NCBI GenBank assembly: GCA_018263655.1
Contig: JAANWY010000137.1
Location: forward strand, 1-20,899
Origin: Anaerolineales bacterium
Lineage (GTDB): Bacteria; Chloroflexota; Anaerolineae; Epilineales; JAANWY01
DNA: 20,899 nucleotides
Direction: 5' to 3'
A program made the translations under genes and the position numbers. Numbering within the stretch: position 1 is the first letter of the stretch; every line of letters begins with the position of its first letter. This document shows, piece by piece, positions 6,811 to 13,011 of this stretch. The notes beneath the pieces are model-generated. The model ran no database searches. It was not told where the DNA came from and was given only the letters and a program-made list of their open reading frames with translations.

Positions 6811-6912
6811 CAGCAATTCCCGCTGTGACGTTCGTAGTAACGGTGCGACTTTCTGAAGTCGCTACTACGAGCCTATATCTCATAGGGATAACGCCAAAGC
6901 GGGAATTGCTGT
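6811..6912. mobile_element. 102-bp MITE-like palindrome with 7-8 bp target duplication
   Basis: Terminal arms CAGCAATTCCCGCT and its complement bound the element. It is flanked by direct copies of CGAGTGTA (6803-6810 and 6913-6920). A second nested hairpin inside (GTAGT...ACTAC, 6829-6873) resembles the repeat at 446-470. It lies about 30 bp after the histidine kinase stop. It encodes no protein. Confidence 0.75.
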
Positions 6913-6942
6913 CGAGTGTAGGCAACGGTCGGCGGTCAGTCG

Positions 6943-8382
6943 TCAGCCGCCGGTCGACGAAGCCTCTGGCAGCCACACAGTGAACGTCGTACCTTCCCCC
7001 ACCTCGCTCTCGACATCAATGTGGCCGCCGTGCGCGTCGGCGATCCAGCGCGCAATGGAGAGGCCAAGTCCTGTACCGCCCCCCTGCCGGCTTCGCGCCT
7101 TGTCAATGCGGTAAAAGCGGTCGAAGATGTGGGGTAGCTCCGCCGGCGGAATGCCGACCCCGGTGTCAGCGACGTCGATGCGCACCCAACCGTCTCCCCG
7201 TGCCAGGCCAAGTGTCACTTGACCTCCCTCCGGCGTATACTTGATGGCGTTGTCGACGAGATTCAATAATAGCTGCCTGAGGCGGTCCGGATCGCCGGAT
7301 ACCACGCCCCGGTCCTCGACTGTGAGTTGGAGGTCAATCCCTTTAGCGATTGCCTGGCCCTGCCGGCACACATCGATGAGGAGGTTGTCAATTTCGACGG
7401 GCTCCCGGTGGAGCTGGACGCCGGCATCGGCCTGGGCGAGGAGTAGCAGATCGTTGATCAGTCGCGCCATCCGTTCCGCTTCTCCTTCAATCGCCGCCAG
7501 GGATTCTTGCAACACTTGCTGACGTTGATCATCTTTCTGTATTACGTCTGTCGCTGGTTGACGGACCGGCACGTCGACGCGGCGGAGCACGTCCAAGTTG
7601 CCTCGGATGACGGTTAGGGGCGTGCGAAGCTCGTGGGAGACGTCGCCGATGAAGCGCTTCTGTGTGCGGAAGAGGCGGTCGATCCGCTCCAGCATCTCGT
7701 TGAAGGTCGTTGCCAGCCGGCCAACTTCGTCCTGAGGCCCAATCTGCTGGATGCGCCGGCTCAGATCGTCGGTGCGTGTGATCTCCAGCGCTGTCTGCGT
7801 AATGCGGTCGATGGGCGACAGCGCTCGATCTGCCAGGAAGAACCCCAACGCCGCTGACAGAACGATGGCGACAACGCCGCCAGCTCCCAGGATGGTCAGA
7901 AGCTGCCGTAGTGCCCGATCAACGTTGTTTAGCGACACCCCCACTTGCAGCACGCCGATCGTTTCCCCACCCAACACCAGTGGCGTGGTCAGGATCCGAA
8001 GGTGGGCCTCTGGGGTATGGTGATCGCGCCACACCGTCTTGCCATCGAGTGCTTCTGCTACTGCGTCCGGGAGATGGGGGAGGGTTTCTCCACCGAGGTT
8101 ACTGGATGTTCGCCTGACTGTGCCCTCGCGGTCCACGGCTTGGACATAGATGGGCGGCGAGGCGAATACGTCGAATTCGAGGAACCCGACTACGAGACCG
8201 ATCTGCGGCATGAGGGCCGGCCGCGCTGAAGCCGTCACCGTCTCGACAGCCTGTTCCACCGTCTGGTTGACTTCGGCGTTCAGCGTAAAGAATAGCGAGT
8301 AATACAGCGCCGTCCCGAGGATGACGAGGACCAGCGCCATTACGGCACCGTATAGGATTCCAAGACGAATTCGGATGGACAT
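6943..8382 (-). CDS. sensor histidine kinase (HAMP/HisKA/HATPase_c)
   Basis: From the ATG 10 nt after the regulator stop, the protein is 479 residues. It has TM helix 1 (about 7-31), an extracytoplasmic sensor region of about 135 residues, TM helix 2 (about 163-186), a HAMP linker (about 187-240), HisKA with phosphoacceptor H250 in DVSHELRTP, N-box N378 (LVDNAIKY), G1 (DTGVGIP, about 406-412) and G2 (GGTGLGLS, about 435-442). All catalytic boxes are intact. It is the second gene of a two-gene operon and would phosphorylate D53 of the neighbouring regulator. The frame is open upstream to a TTG that would overlap the regulator. HK/RR pairs of this build sense envelope or metal stress, but the stimulus is unknown. 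Confidence 0.9.
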   Translation of the reverse strand: MSIRIRLGILYGAVMALVLVILGTALYYSLFFTLNAEVNQTVEQAVETVTASARPALMPQIGLVVGFLEFDVFASPPIYVQAVDREGTVRRTSSNLGGETLPHLPDAVAEALDGKTVWRDHHTPEAHLRILTTPLVLGGETIGVLQVGVSLNNVDRALRQLLTILGAGGVVAIVLSAALGFFLADRALSPIDRITQTALEITRTDDLSRRIQQIGPQDEVGRLATTFNEMLERIDRLFRTQKRFIGDVSHELRTPLTVIRGNLDVLRRVDVPVRQPATDVIQKDDQRQQVLQESLAAIEGEAERMARLINDLLLLAQADAGVQLHREPVEIDNLLIDVCRQGQAIAKGIDLQLTVEDRGVVSGDPDRLRQLLLNLVDNAIKYTPEGGQVTLGLARGDGWVRIDVADTGVGIPPAELPHIFDRFYRIDKARSRQGGGTGLGLSIARWIADAHGGHIDVESEVGEGTTFTVWLPEASSTGG

Positions 8383-8392
8383 GTTGTGCCGT

Positions 8393-9067
8393 CTAGCTCT
8401 CCCGGAGCGTGTAGCCAACGCCGCGCACCGTCTGAATCAGCCGAGGCTCCCCGTCAGCTTCGAGCTTGGTCCGAAGGTAGCGGATGTAGACTTCAATGAT
8501 ATTCGACTCACCCTGGAAGTCATAGCCCCACACCTGCTCGTAGATGGTGTCTCGCGTCAGGACCTGGCGGGGATGTCGCATGAAGAGCTCTAGGAGATCA
8601 TATTCCTTGGCGGTGAGATCGATGGGGCGGTCGACGCGATACACCTCCCGCGTGACGGGGTTGAGCCGCAGGCCGGCGAAGTGCAGTTCGTCGCTGGTGG
8701 ATGGGCGGTGCCGGCGCAGCAGAGCACGGATGCGCGCCAGTAGCTCGTCGAAGGCGAAAGGTTTGACCAGATAGTCGTCAGCGCCGGCTTCCAGGCCGGC
8801 CACGCGATCGGGGACGTCATCCTTGGCCGTCAGCATGATGACGGGGACGTCACTGTGGCGCCGCAGTTGCCGGCAGACTTCCAAGCCATCCATACCCGGC
8901 AGCATGATGTCAAGGATCACCAAGGCCGGCGAGTCCTCTTTCGCCTTCGCCAACCCCGCCTGCCCATCGTAGGCGACGTCGACGGCGTAGTCTTCGAGTA
9001 AGAGGCCTCGGCGGACAAAGTCCGCGATAGGGGCATCATCTTCCACGATCAGTATCTGCTCGGCCAT
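8393..9067 (-). CDS. OmpR/PhoB-family response regulator
   Basis: The protein has 224 residues. The receiver domain has the acidic pocket E9/D10/D11, phosphoacceptor D53 in LDIMLPG, T80 in MLTAKDD and K102 in VKPF. The C-terminal winged-helix domain (about 125-222) carries the typical VLTRDTIYEQVWGY and YIRYLRTKLE segments and ends with the family's GVGYTL pattern. It binds DNA as a dimer when phosphorylated. A Shine-Dalgarno (AGGA) precedes the ATG, and a promoter with a perfect TATAAT lies about 70 bp upstream. It is the first gene of the operon with the kinase. Confidence 0.95.
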   Translation of the reverse strand: MAEQILIVEDDAPIADFVRRGLLLEDYAVDVAYDGQAGLAKAKEDSPALVILDIMLPGMDGLEVCRQLRRHSDVPVIMLTAKDDVPDRVAGLEAGADDYLVKPFAFDELLARIRALLRRHRPSTSDELHFAGLRLNPVTREVYRVDRPIDLTAKEYDLLELFMRHPRQVLTRDTIYEQVWGYDFQGESNIIEVYIRYLRTKLEADGEPRLIQTVRGVGYTLRES

Positions 9068-9133
9068 CCGATATTTTCCTATCCATCATTCACGCTTCTG
9101 TGCCGAATAGCGTTGGAAATCTCACACAGCTCA

Positions 9134-9162
9134 ATTATAGGACAGGCTCCACCCTCGAACAA
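9134..9162 (-). promoter_or_regulatory. promoter of the two-component operon; -35 box inside a repeat
   Basis: A perfect TATAAT (9134-9139) lies 17 bp from TTGTTC (9157-9162) on the minus strand. The -35 box is part of the TCGAACAAGTTCGA hairpin of the adjacent repeat. The predicted start is about 60 nt before the regulator ATG. Confidence 0.6.
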
Positions 9163-9220
9163 GTTCGAGCGTCCCTTCGACGGAGCTCAGGACGTCGCCT
9201 GGACGCTGCAACTTGTTGCA
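9155..9220. repeat. AACAAGTT double-hairpin repeat
   Basis: TCGAACAAGTTCGA-GCGTCC and GGACGC-TGCAACTTGTTGCA are separated by 26 bp. The layout matches the copy at 4809-4849, but the second hairpin stem has changed from TGA/TCA to TGC/GCA on both sides. Confidence 0.65.
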
Positions 9221-9276
9221 GGCAATAGGCCGTCATGTAGCAGAACATCTGCCTACGCACTTTATCTTAAAGTGTC

Positions 9277-9397
9277 GTGACTGCTCAGCCACCCTTGCGA
9301 AGGTTACGAATAGCTTTTCGAATGGAGTAGTTTCTGCCTAGCGAGGACACTTCCAGCCTGCAATCTGTTCGCAAGGGTTCGACGCCTGGGTAGTTAC
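9277..9397. mobile_element. 121-bp MITE-like element, GTGACTACTCAGGC family, copy 1
   Basis: The ends GTGACTGCTCAGCC and (inverted) GTAACTACCCAGGC belong to the same terminal-repeat family as 9445-9575 and 12902-12995. Flanking octamers AAAGTGTC (9269-9276) and AAAATGTC (9398-9405) match at 7 of 8 positions. The interior carries ACCCTTGCGAA arms shared with 6479-6576. Confidence 0.65.
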
Positions 9398-9411
9398 AAA
9401 ATGTCTGGCAA

Positions 9412-9440
9412 TTGTATGCTTTGATAGACCCTGCTACAAT
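9412..9440 (+). promoter_or_regulatory. candidate promoter for the plus-strand small gene
   Basis: TTGTAT (9412-9417) and TACAAT (9435-9440) are spaced by 17 bp, between two palindromic elements. A transcript from here must cross the 54-bp palindrome/terminator before reaching the gene at 9621. Confidence 0.5.
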
Positions 9441-9444
9441 TTGT

Positions 9445-9575
9445 GTGACTACTCAGGCGCTTCGTACCTACACAAGAAGAGACCGGAAAAAAGGGGTCGG
9501 TGGGGGGCGGCCGCCCCCCACCGACCCCTTTTTTCCGCATTTCGCAACTGCGAGGACAGTAGCCTGAGTAGTCAC
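9445..9575. mobile_element. 131-bp palindromic element, GTGACTACTCAGGC family, copy 2
   Basis: Perfect 14-bp terminal inverted repeats (9445-9458 and 9562-9575) bound the element. Subterminal CTACACAAGAAGAG and AACTGCGAGG-CAGTAG blocks are shared with 12902-12995, but the middle is replaced by a long perfect palindrome. No target duplication was found at this copy. Confidence 0.7.
9484..9537. terminator. 54-bp perfect palindrome with A6/T6 shoulders (bidirectional terminator-like)
   Basis: All 27 base pairs match with no spacer; the centre is CGGCCG at 9508-9513. The arms are GC-rich and end in A6 or T6, so either strand's transcript would form a very stable hairpin followed by a U-run. It lies in the 5' region of the small gene at 9621. 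Confidence 0.8.
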
Positions 9576-9620
9576 GAGGAAAATTAGCTTTTGCTGATAC
9601 CGCTACACGAGGAGGAAATG

Positions 9621-9872
9621 ATGACCACCAAGAAGTCAACGGACGAAGCGCAGGAAAGTCAATCCCAAGAGCTTAGAACCGTGCAGGAGGCGTGGGGCGA
9701 GTTCAGGTCAAGTCTGAAAGCTTGTTTGCCAGACGAGTTCTGGGAACATGAGCGAGCGTGCCGGCGTGAACTGCTGCTGGCCGGCCGTTCGCTAATCGAC
9801 GCGGCCATTGAGCATCTTGAGCAGAAAGATGCGCCTCAAGAGAAGCGCACCAAGAAGATCGAGGTCGAATAA
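9621..9872 (+). CDS. small charged hypothetical protein (helical)
   Basis: The protein has 83 residues and is the only convincing plus-strand gene. The start was chosen at the second of two adjacent ATGs because GGAGG lies 5 nt before it. A polar, Ser/Gln/Glu-rich N-terminus is followed by a predicted long helix (about 18-68) with the segment FWEHERACRRELLLAGRSL, and a Lys/Glu-rich tail ending KKIEVE. There is no signal peptide, membrane segment or known motif. The stop lies 4 nt from the stop of the convergent thioesterase gene. I do not recognise a family with known function. The ribosome-binding site and the biased, amphipathic composition support a real gene. Confidence 0.7.
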   Translation: MTTKKSTDEAQESQSQELRTVQEAWGEFRSSLKACLPDEFWEHERACRRELLLAGRSLIDAAIEHLEQKDAPQEKRTKKIEVE

Positions 9873-9876
9873 GCGC

Positions 9877-10305
9877 TCACTTCGATTTGCGGAGAGAACG
9901 GTCCTCCAGTACCTCGGCACGCTCGACGAAGCGGGCCGGCACGGGTATCGATTGCTGCGTCTCGTAATCGTAGGCCACCTGGATACTGCTAGCCGTCACC
10001 ACCGTACGGCGTGTCTCCCGTTCCTCGATTCTGTACTCCATCACGAAGCTCTTGTTGCCAATCTCCGTAATCCGCACGCCTGTTTCGAGGCTCTCACCAT
10101 AGTAGGCCGGCGAGCGATACGAGCACGTCACCTCGGCCAGGATGATGTTCAAGTCCTGCAGCGACTCCCTCTCCACTAGGCTCAACAGGTACTTGACACG
10201 CGCCGTCTCCAAGTAGGTGATCAAAACAGCATTGTTCACGTGTCCGAGCGAATCCAGATCGCGAAAACGCACCTCGATCGGCGTGACGAAATTGAAGCCT
10301 TGCAC
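9877..10305 (-). CDS. acyl-CoA thioesterase, 4HBT hot-dog fold (YbgC/FadM-like)
   Basis: The protein has 142 residues, the usual length for a single hot-dog domain. It starts with the family signature RFRDLDSLGHVNN, in which D18 is the expected catalytic aspartate and GHVNN forms the start of the hot-dog helix. It continues with the AEVTCSYRSPAYYGESLE strand region. Family members hydrolyse acyl-CoA thioesters in fatty-acid turnover or related pathways; substrate length is not predictable. The start is GTG with GAGGG 10 nt upstream. It begins 26 nt after the ancestral end of the TOPRIM gene, so it may originally have followed that operon. Confidence 0.88.
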   Translation of the reverse strand: MQGFNFVTPIEVRFRDLDSLGHVNNAVLITYLETARVKYLLSLVERESLQDLNIILAEVTCSYRSPAYYGESLETGVRITEIGNKSFVMEYRIEERETRRTVVTASSIQVAYDYETQQSIPVPARFVERAEVLEDRSLRKSK

Positions 10306-10331
10306 AATCGGTCAACCCTCTGTTCAACCTG

Positions 10332-10454
10332 CTAGCTACCCGTATCGTCACCTGGAAGAAAGCGCAGACCCTGAAGCAAACTCTTGAAGTCACTGGTGAA
10401 CGACTGAAAAGCAGGCACCCTGTTGAGAGTTTCCAGTCTGATCCGTCGCGCTAG
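10332..10454 (-). pseudogene. detached C-terminal part of the TOPRIM gene
   Basis: An open frame of about 40 codons reads LARRIRLETLNRVPAFQSF and continues to a stop. It has no ribosome-binding site or sensible start of its own. It begins exactly at the CTAG that flanks the 10455-10657 element. Joined at that CTAG to the frame before the element, it continues the TOPRIM protein without a frameshift (QYYEP + LARRIRL...). DUF4276-type proteins, as I recall them, end in just such a helical 'LxxLxxxPSFQxF' segment. I therefore read this as the severed 3' end of the gene at 10605-11222; the intact protein would have been about 227 residues. Confidence 0.75.
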
Positions 10455-10657
10455 TAGTGCTCGGCATAAATAAGTCACCAGTTGCCCATCGAAATCACGG
10501 CCAGCATCCCGAGTAGGCCGGAACATAGTGGAGGCCGTATCGAGGGGTGCGGGTTCAGGATAGTACGGTACTTAGGTTCGAGCCGCACCCTTCGATACGC
10601 TTCGCTACTCAGGATGCTGTCTTGATCTAACTGGTGAAGGATTTCTGCCGAGGTGTA
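10455..10657. mobile_element. 203-bp nested palindromic (MITE-like) element inserted in the TOPRIM gene, CTAG flanks
   Basis: The outer arms (29 bp, 22 matching, containing CTCGGCA and TCACCAGTT) start next to flanking CTAG at 10451-10454 and 10658-10661. The inner arms (10503-10552 and 10583-10618) carry the AGCATCCTGAGTAG and CGTATCGAAGGGTGCGG blocks shared with 16340-16510 and partly with 2455-2593. A CTAG duplication fits the YTAR target preference known for IS5-family transposases; that link is inference. The inner arm supplies a premature TAG to the TOPRIM frame. Confidence 0.8.
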
Positions 10658-11222
10658 CTAGAGGCTCATAGTACTGGGCCAGACGAGCTTTCCGACGCCG
10701 ACGTTGTCCAGCAAACACTTGGTTGAGCGTCAATTCTAGCTTGTGTTTCGGGTTGTGGATGGCCTCTACCTCGTGCGGCTGGTCAGGAAACCCAAGTTGA
10801 TCTGCTGACAAGTCTGTTCCGACCACTTGTCGAAAAGCCTCAACGTCGGCCGCCATCCATGCTTCTGTCATGCGGACAGGGATGATCGGTAAGAGTTCAT
10901 GACAACAATCACCTTCAGCTTCCCGTACGAGTTGCCGGCCGGGTTCGATCCGTTGCTGCAGAGCCGCGTAGGGATTTGGCGCGTCAGCATCCGCATGAAC
11001 GATGAGGGCATGGAACCCAGCCGCTTTCCGAGCTACGGAGTAAATGCGCTCCGCGCGGCTACTCGCCTCCTGATCGGCCTCGAGAGGAAGAGGTTCTAAG
11101 ACGTCGACCATAGTAGAGGCATTCTGGCGTAGGATTCGATCCGCCGTACGCTGAATTATTACCGGCAGGAAGCGTTCGTCAGTTCGCCCTTCTGCATATA
11201 GAGCTAGGACGAGCTGTCTCAT
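10605..11222 (-). CDS. TOPRIM-domain protein (DUF4276-like), C-terminus replaced by element sequence
   Basis: As it now stands the protein has 205 residues: 188 native plus 17 encoded by the inserted element, ending at the element's TAG. The N-terminus shows the TOPRIM fold signature: the glutamate motif ALYAEGRTDERFL, with the catalytic E near residue 11, and the acidic pair in IVHADADAP near residues 76-78. The ATG overlaps the TGA of the upstream ATPase gene (ATGA), implying translational coupling and a stoichiometric complex. ATPase plus TOPRIM pairs (PARIS AriA/AriB, OLD, Gabija GajA as a fusion) are anti-phage nucleases or effectors. The lost C-terminal 39 residues lie beyond the element. 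The catalytic half is intact, so residual activity is possible, but the gene is probably impaired. Confidence 0.75.
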   Translation of the reverse strand: MRQLVLALYAEGRTDERFLPVIIQRTADRILRQNASTMVDVLEPLPLEADQEASSRAERIYSVARKAAGFHALIVHADADAPNPYAALQQRIEPGRQLVREAEGDCCHELLPIIPVRMTEAWMAADVEAFRQVVGTDLSADQLGFPDQPHEVEAIHNPKHKLELTLNQVFAGQRRRRKARLAQYYEPLVHLGRNPSPVRSRQHPE

Positions 11223-12592
11223 GCTGCATCGGCTCCGATGAGACGGCTCTCGGCCGCCGCCCAATCAGCACTGCGCATGTATTTCTCAACCTGCCGACGC
11301 GTGAAGAAGCGTTCATGCGGATCAGGGAGAAGCTCCGCACGAACAGGGACAATGCGGGTCACTTGCGCGGAACTACCATCCCCCGCGGGATCAACGCGGG
11401 TAGGCATGTAGGCAAACAGCAACTCGGTATCTTTCAGTTGAGCCATCATCAGGGGCGAATGAGTGTTGACCAACAGTTGTCGCAAGGGCCAGTCAGCTTC
11501 GGTGTCGTCTGTAAAATCGGCACTCAAGCTCCGGAGTAGACCCACCATCTGCGACATTCTGAAAGGGTGCACACCATTCTCCGGTTCCTCGAAACAGAGT
11601 ACTCCTCTGTATTCAGGATCGTTGGCAAGGGTGATAAGCGTCAACAGGCGCAGTGTTCCATCGGACAGCGTGCGTGATGAGAAGCGACGCTCATTTTGAG
11701 TATTCGCGTAGATAACGTAGACTTCTTTCGTCTCGTCTTCTTCAACTTCGATGTTCAAGACGCCTGGAACCAGGTTAGAAAGATCGCGGGAAATATCGTT
11801 CAGGACAAACGGATTTTCACGCTCGATACGAGCTAGCGTGCGCGCTAAATTGTCTCCATTCGCCGACAATCTGGCAGGACCTCGAACTGAATTGGGACGT
11901 CGTAAGACTTCCGGGTTCAACTGTAGAAGTCGCCACTGACGCATCTCCTCGCGAACAGCGAAGACATGCGGAAACTCAGTCGTATTTACGCTCCCTAGCA
12001 CGGTTCTTTCCATTGATTCGGCCGGGAATAGCCTCTTCCGTCCCTTTCGGCCATCTTGGTGCAATGCCACTGTCGCAATCCCGCTTGCTTCTACCGCGGT
12101 AGAAATGAAGGGAGTACCACGACGACTATGAGAGAGTAGCCTATGCTTTGCGGCTAGATGTCGGTCAAGCCATGCGTCCTGCCCAACTAGGATGCGCTTA
12201 AGTGACTCACGCTTTACCCGAAGATGCTCTTGTCCTTCTCGATCGTATTCTCGACCAATAACGAGCTCATAGCGCAGACGTGTATCTCGCAAGCTTTCGC
12301 TTCGCCCCCACTCGTCTCTTACGCGAGACTCGGTCAGCAACTCCACCGCGAGACTCATCTCATCGATGGATTGCCCTCCGGGAAGCAACGAGAAGAGTTC
12401 CTCAGCCTCGCCCCGGCTAGCCTGGAAAGCCGTCCGTAGGTCCTCTTTAGTTAAGTGGGACAGCAATTGCATTGCATCGAATAGGTTCGACTTCCCAACA
12501 CCATTTGGCCCGACGATGACTTGAAAAGGCTCCAAGTCCAATTCAAAGTCGTGAAAAGTCTTGAACCCGTCGATCTCAATTCGTGTGAGCAT
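11219..12592 (-). CDS. RecF/OLD-like AAA ATPase, partner of the TOPRIM protein
   Basis: The protein has 457 residues with an SMC/ABC-type ATPase split by a long insert. It shows Walker A GPNGVGKSN (28-36), signature-like LSDGT (309-313), Walker B VLCFEEPE (331-338) and the H-loop NTHSP (H377). Residues 80-300 form the lid/insertion region. This is the layout of COG4637/AAA15 predicted ATPases used in defence modules. A strong promoter lies about 160 bp upstream, and the downstream TOPRIM gene overlaps by 4 bp. Base use differs from its neighbours: the GCCGGC hexamer, frequent in the other genes, is absent throughout this gene, and lower-GC codons are common. This suggests acquisition by transfer. 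A repair role (RecF-like) is the alternative, but the TOPRIM pairing favours defence. Confidence 0.85.
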   Translation of the reverse strand: MLTRIEIDGFKTFHDFELDLEPFQVIVGPNGVGKSNLFDAMQLLSHLTKEDLRTAFQASRGEAEELFSLLPGGQSIDEMSLAVELLTESRVRDEWGRSESLRDTRLRYELVIGREYDREGQEHLRVKRESLKRILVGQDAWLDRHLAAKHRLLSHSRRGTPFISTAVEASGIATVALHQDGRKGRKRLFPAESMERTVLGSVNTTEFPHVFAVREEMRQWRLLQLNPEVLRRPNSVRGPARLSANGDNLARTLARIERENPFVLNDISRDLSNLVPGVLNIEVEEDETKEVYVIYANTQNERRFSSRTLSDGTLRLLTLITLANDPEYRGVLCFEEPENGVHPFRMSQMVGLLRSLSADFTDDTEADWPLRQLLVNTHSPLMMAQLKDTELLFAYMPTRVDPAGDGSSAQVTRIVPVRAELLPDPHERFFTRRQVEKYMRSADWAAAESRLIGADAA

Positions 12593-12755
12593 GATTTATG
12601 GTCCTACCTACTCGAATGGTTCAGTGAAATGAGGGGCTGCTTCCCCCATGGAGCCAGACCACGAATAAAGTGAAAGCCCCGACGTTGTTCGGCTGACCCA
12701 TCAGGAAGTCCAGCCACATCCGTCGATCCTGATACGCCCTTTCTCTCTACGAGGT
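12593..12755 (-). other. untranslated leader of the ATPase/TOPRIM operon
   Basis: About 155 nt lie between the predicted start site and the ATPase ATG. I see no ORF or strong hairpin in it. The ATG is preceded by AGGA at about 9 nt. Confidence 0.4.
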
Positions 12756-12784
12756 ATTATAGTCAGCCGGCCCTCCGGTGACAA
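12756..12784 (-). promoter_or_regulatory. promoter of the ATPase/TOPRIM operon
   Basis: TTGTCA (12779-12784) and a perfect TATAAT (12756-12761) are 17 bp apart on the minus strand, with the start near 12749. It lies 27 bp from a perfect 27-bp inverted repeat. Confidence 0.65.
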
Positions 12785-12810
12785 ACTGCTAAGTGGATTC
12801 AATTCCGTAA

Positions 12811-12876
12811 TCAGTTTTGACTATCAAGATCGGTAATCCTGCTCGCTCTATTACCGATCTTGATAGTCAAAACTGA
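12811..12876. repeat. perfect 27-bp inverted repeat, TCAGTTTTGACTATC family
   Basis: The arms 12811-12837 and 12850-12876 are exactly complementary around a 12-nt loop. The same terminal TCAGTTTTGACTATC and inner CGTAATCCTG block recur at 17764-17830. No target duplication was seen. It could act as a bidirectional hairpin or a protein-binding palindrome between the ATPase operon and the mocA-like gene. Confidence 0.75.
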
Positions 12877-12901
12877 CCACCGGCAGATCGCTAACGATCC
12901 T

Positions 12902-12995
12902 GTGACCACGCAGGCACCTTGTGCCTACACAAGAAGAGGCCTCAACTGCGAGGGCAGTAGCCGGGCAGTAGCCGGGCAGTAGCCTGAGTAGTTAC
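12902..12995. mobile_element. 94-bp MITE-like element, GTGACTACTCAGGC family, copy 3
   Basis: The termini GTGACCACGCAGGC and (inverted) GTAACTACTCAGGC match at 11 of 14 positions. The element is flanked by perfect 8-bp duplications ACGATCCT (12894-12901, 12996-13003). The interior carries CTACACAAGAAGAGG and AACTGCGAGG blocks as in copy 2. A 10-bp unit CCGGGCAGTAG is repeated near the right end. It lies 8 bp from the stop of the nucleotidyltransferase gene. Confidence 0.8.
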
Positions 12996-13011
12996 ACGAT
13001 CCTTTGAGAAG

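Noticed and set aside
6668..6976. Minus-strand open frame after the histidine kinase, with a Cys-containing, acidic C-terminal stretch
   Set aside because: It overlaps the kinase 3' end and passes through a MITE-like element. I considered a gene remnant whose start was lost to the insertion, but removing the element does not give a longer coherent frame.
9445..9575. Target-site duplication around the second GTGACTACTCAGGC element
   Set aside because: The flanking octamers CAATTTGT and GAGGAAAA do not match, so this copy's insertion signature is missing even though its ends are perfect.
9375..10590. GGTTCGA-type sequences resembling tRNA T-arms (near 9376 and 10576)
   Set aside because: No matching acceptor, anticodon or D-arm could be built around them; they are parts of inverted-repeat elements.
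12902..12995. Repeated short units (CCGGGCAGTAG) suggesting a CRISPR array
   Set aside because: Units are directly adjacent with no spacers and lie inside a MITE-like element; no cas genes are near.
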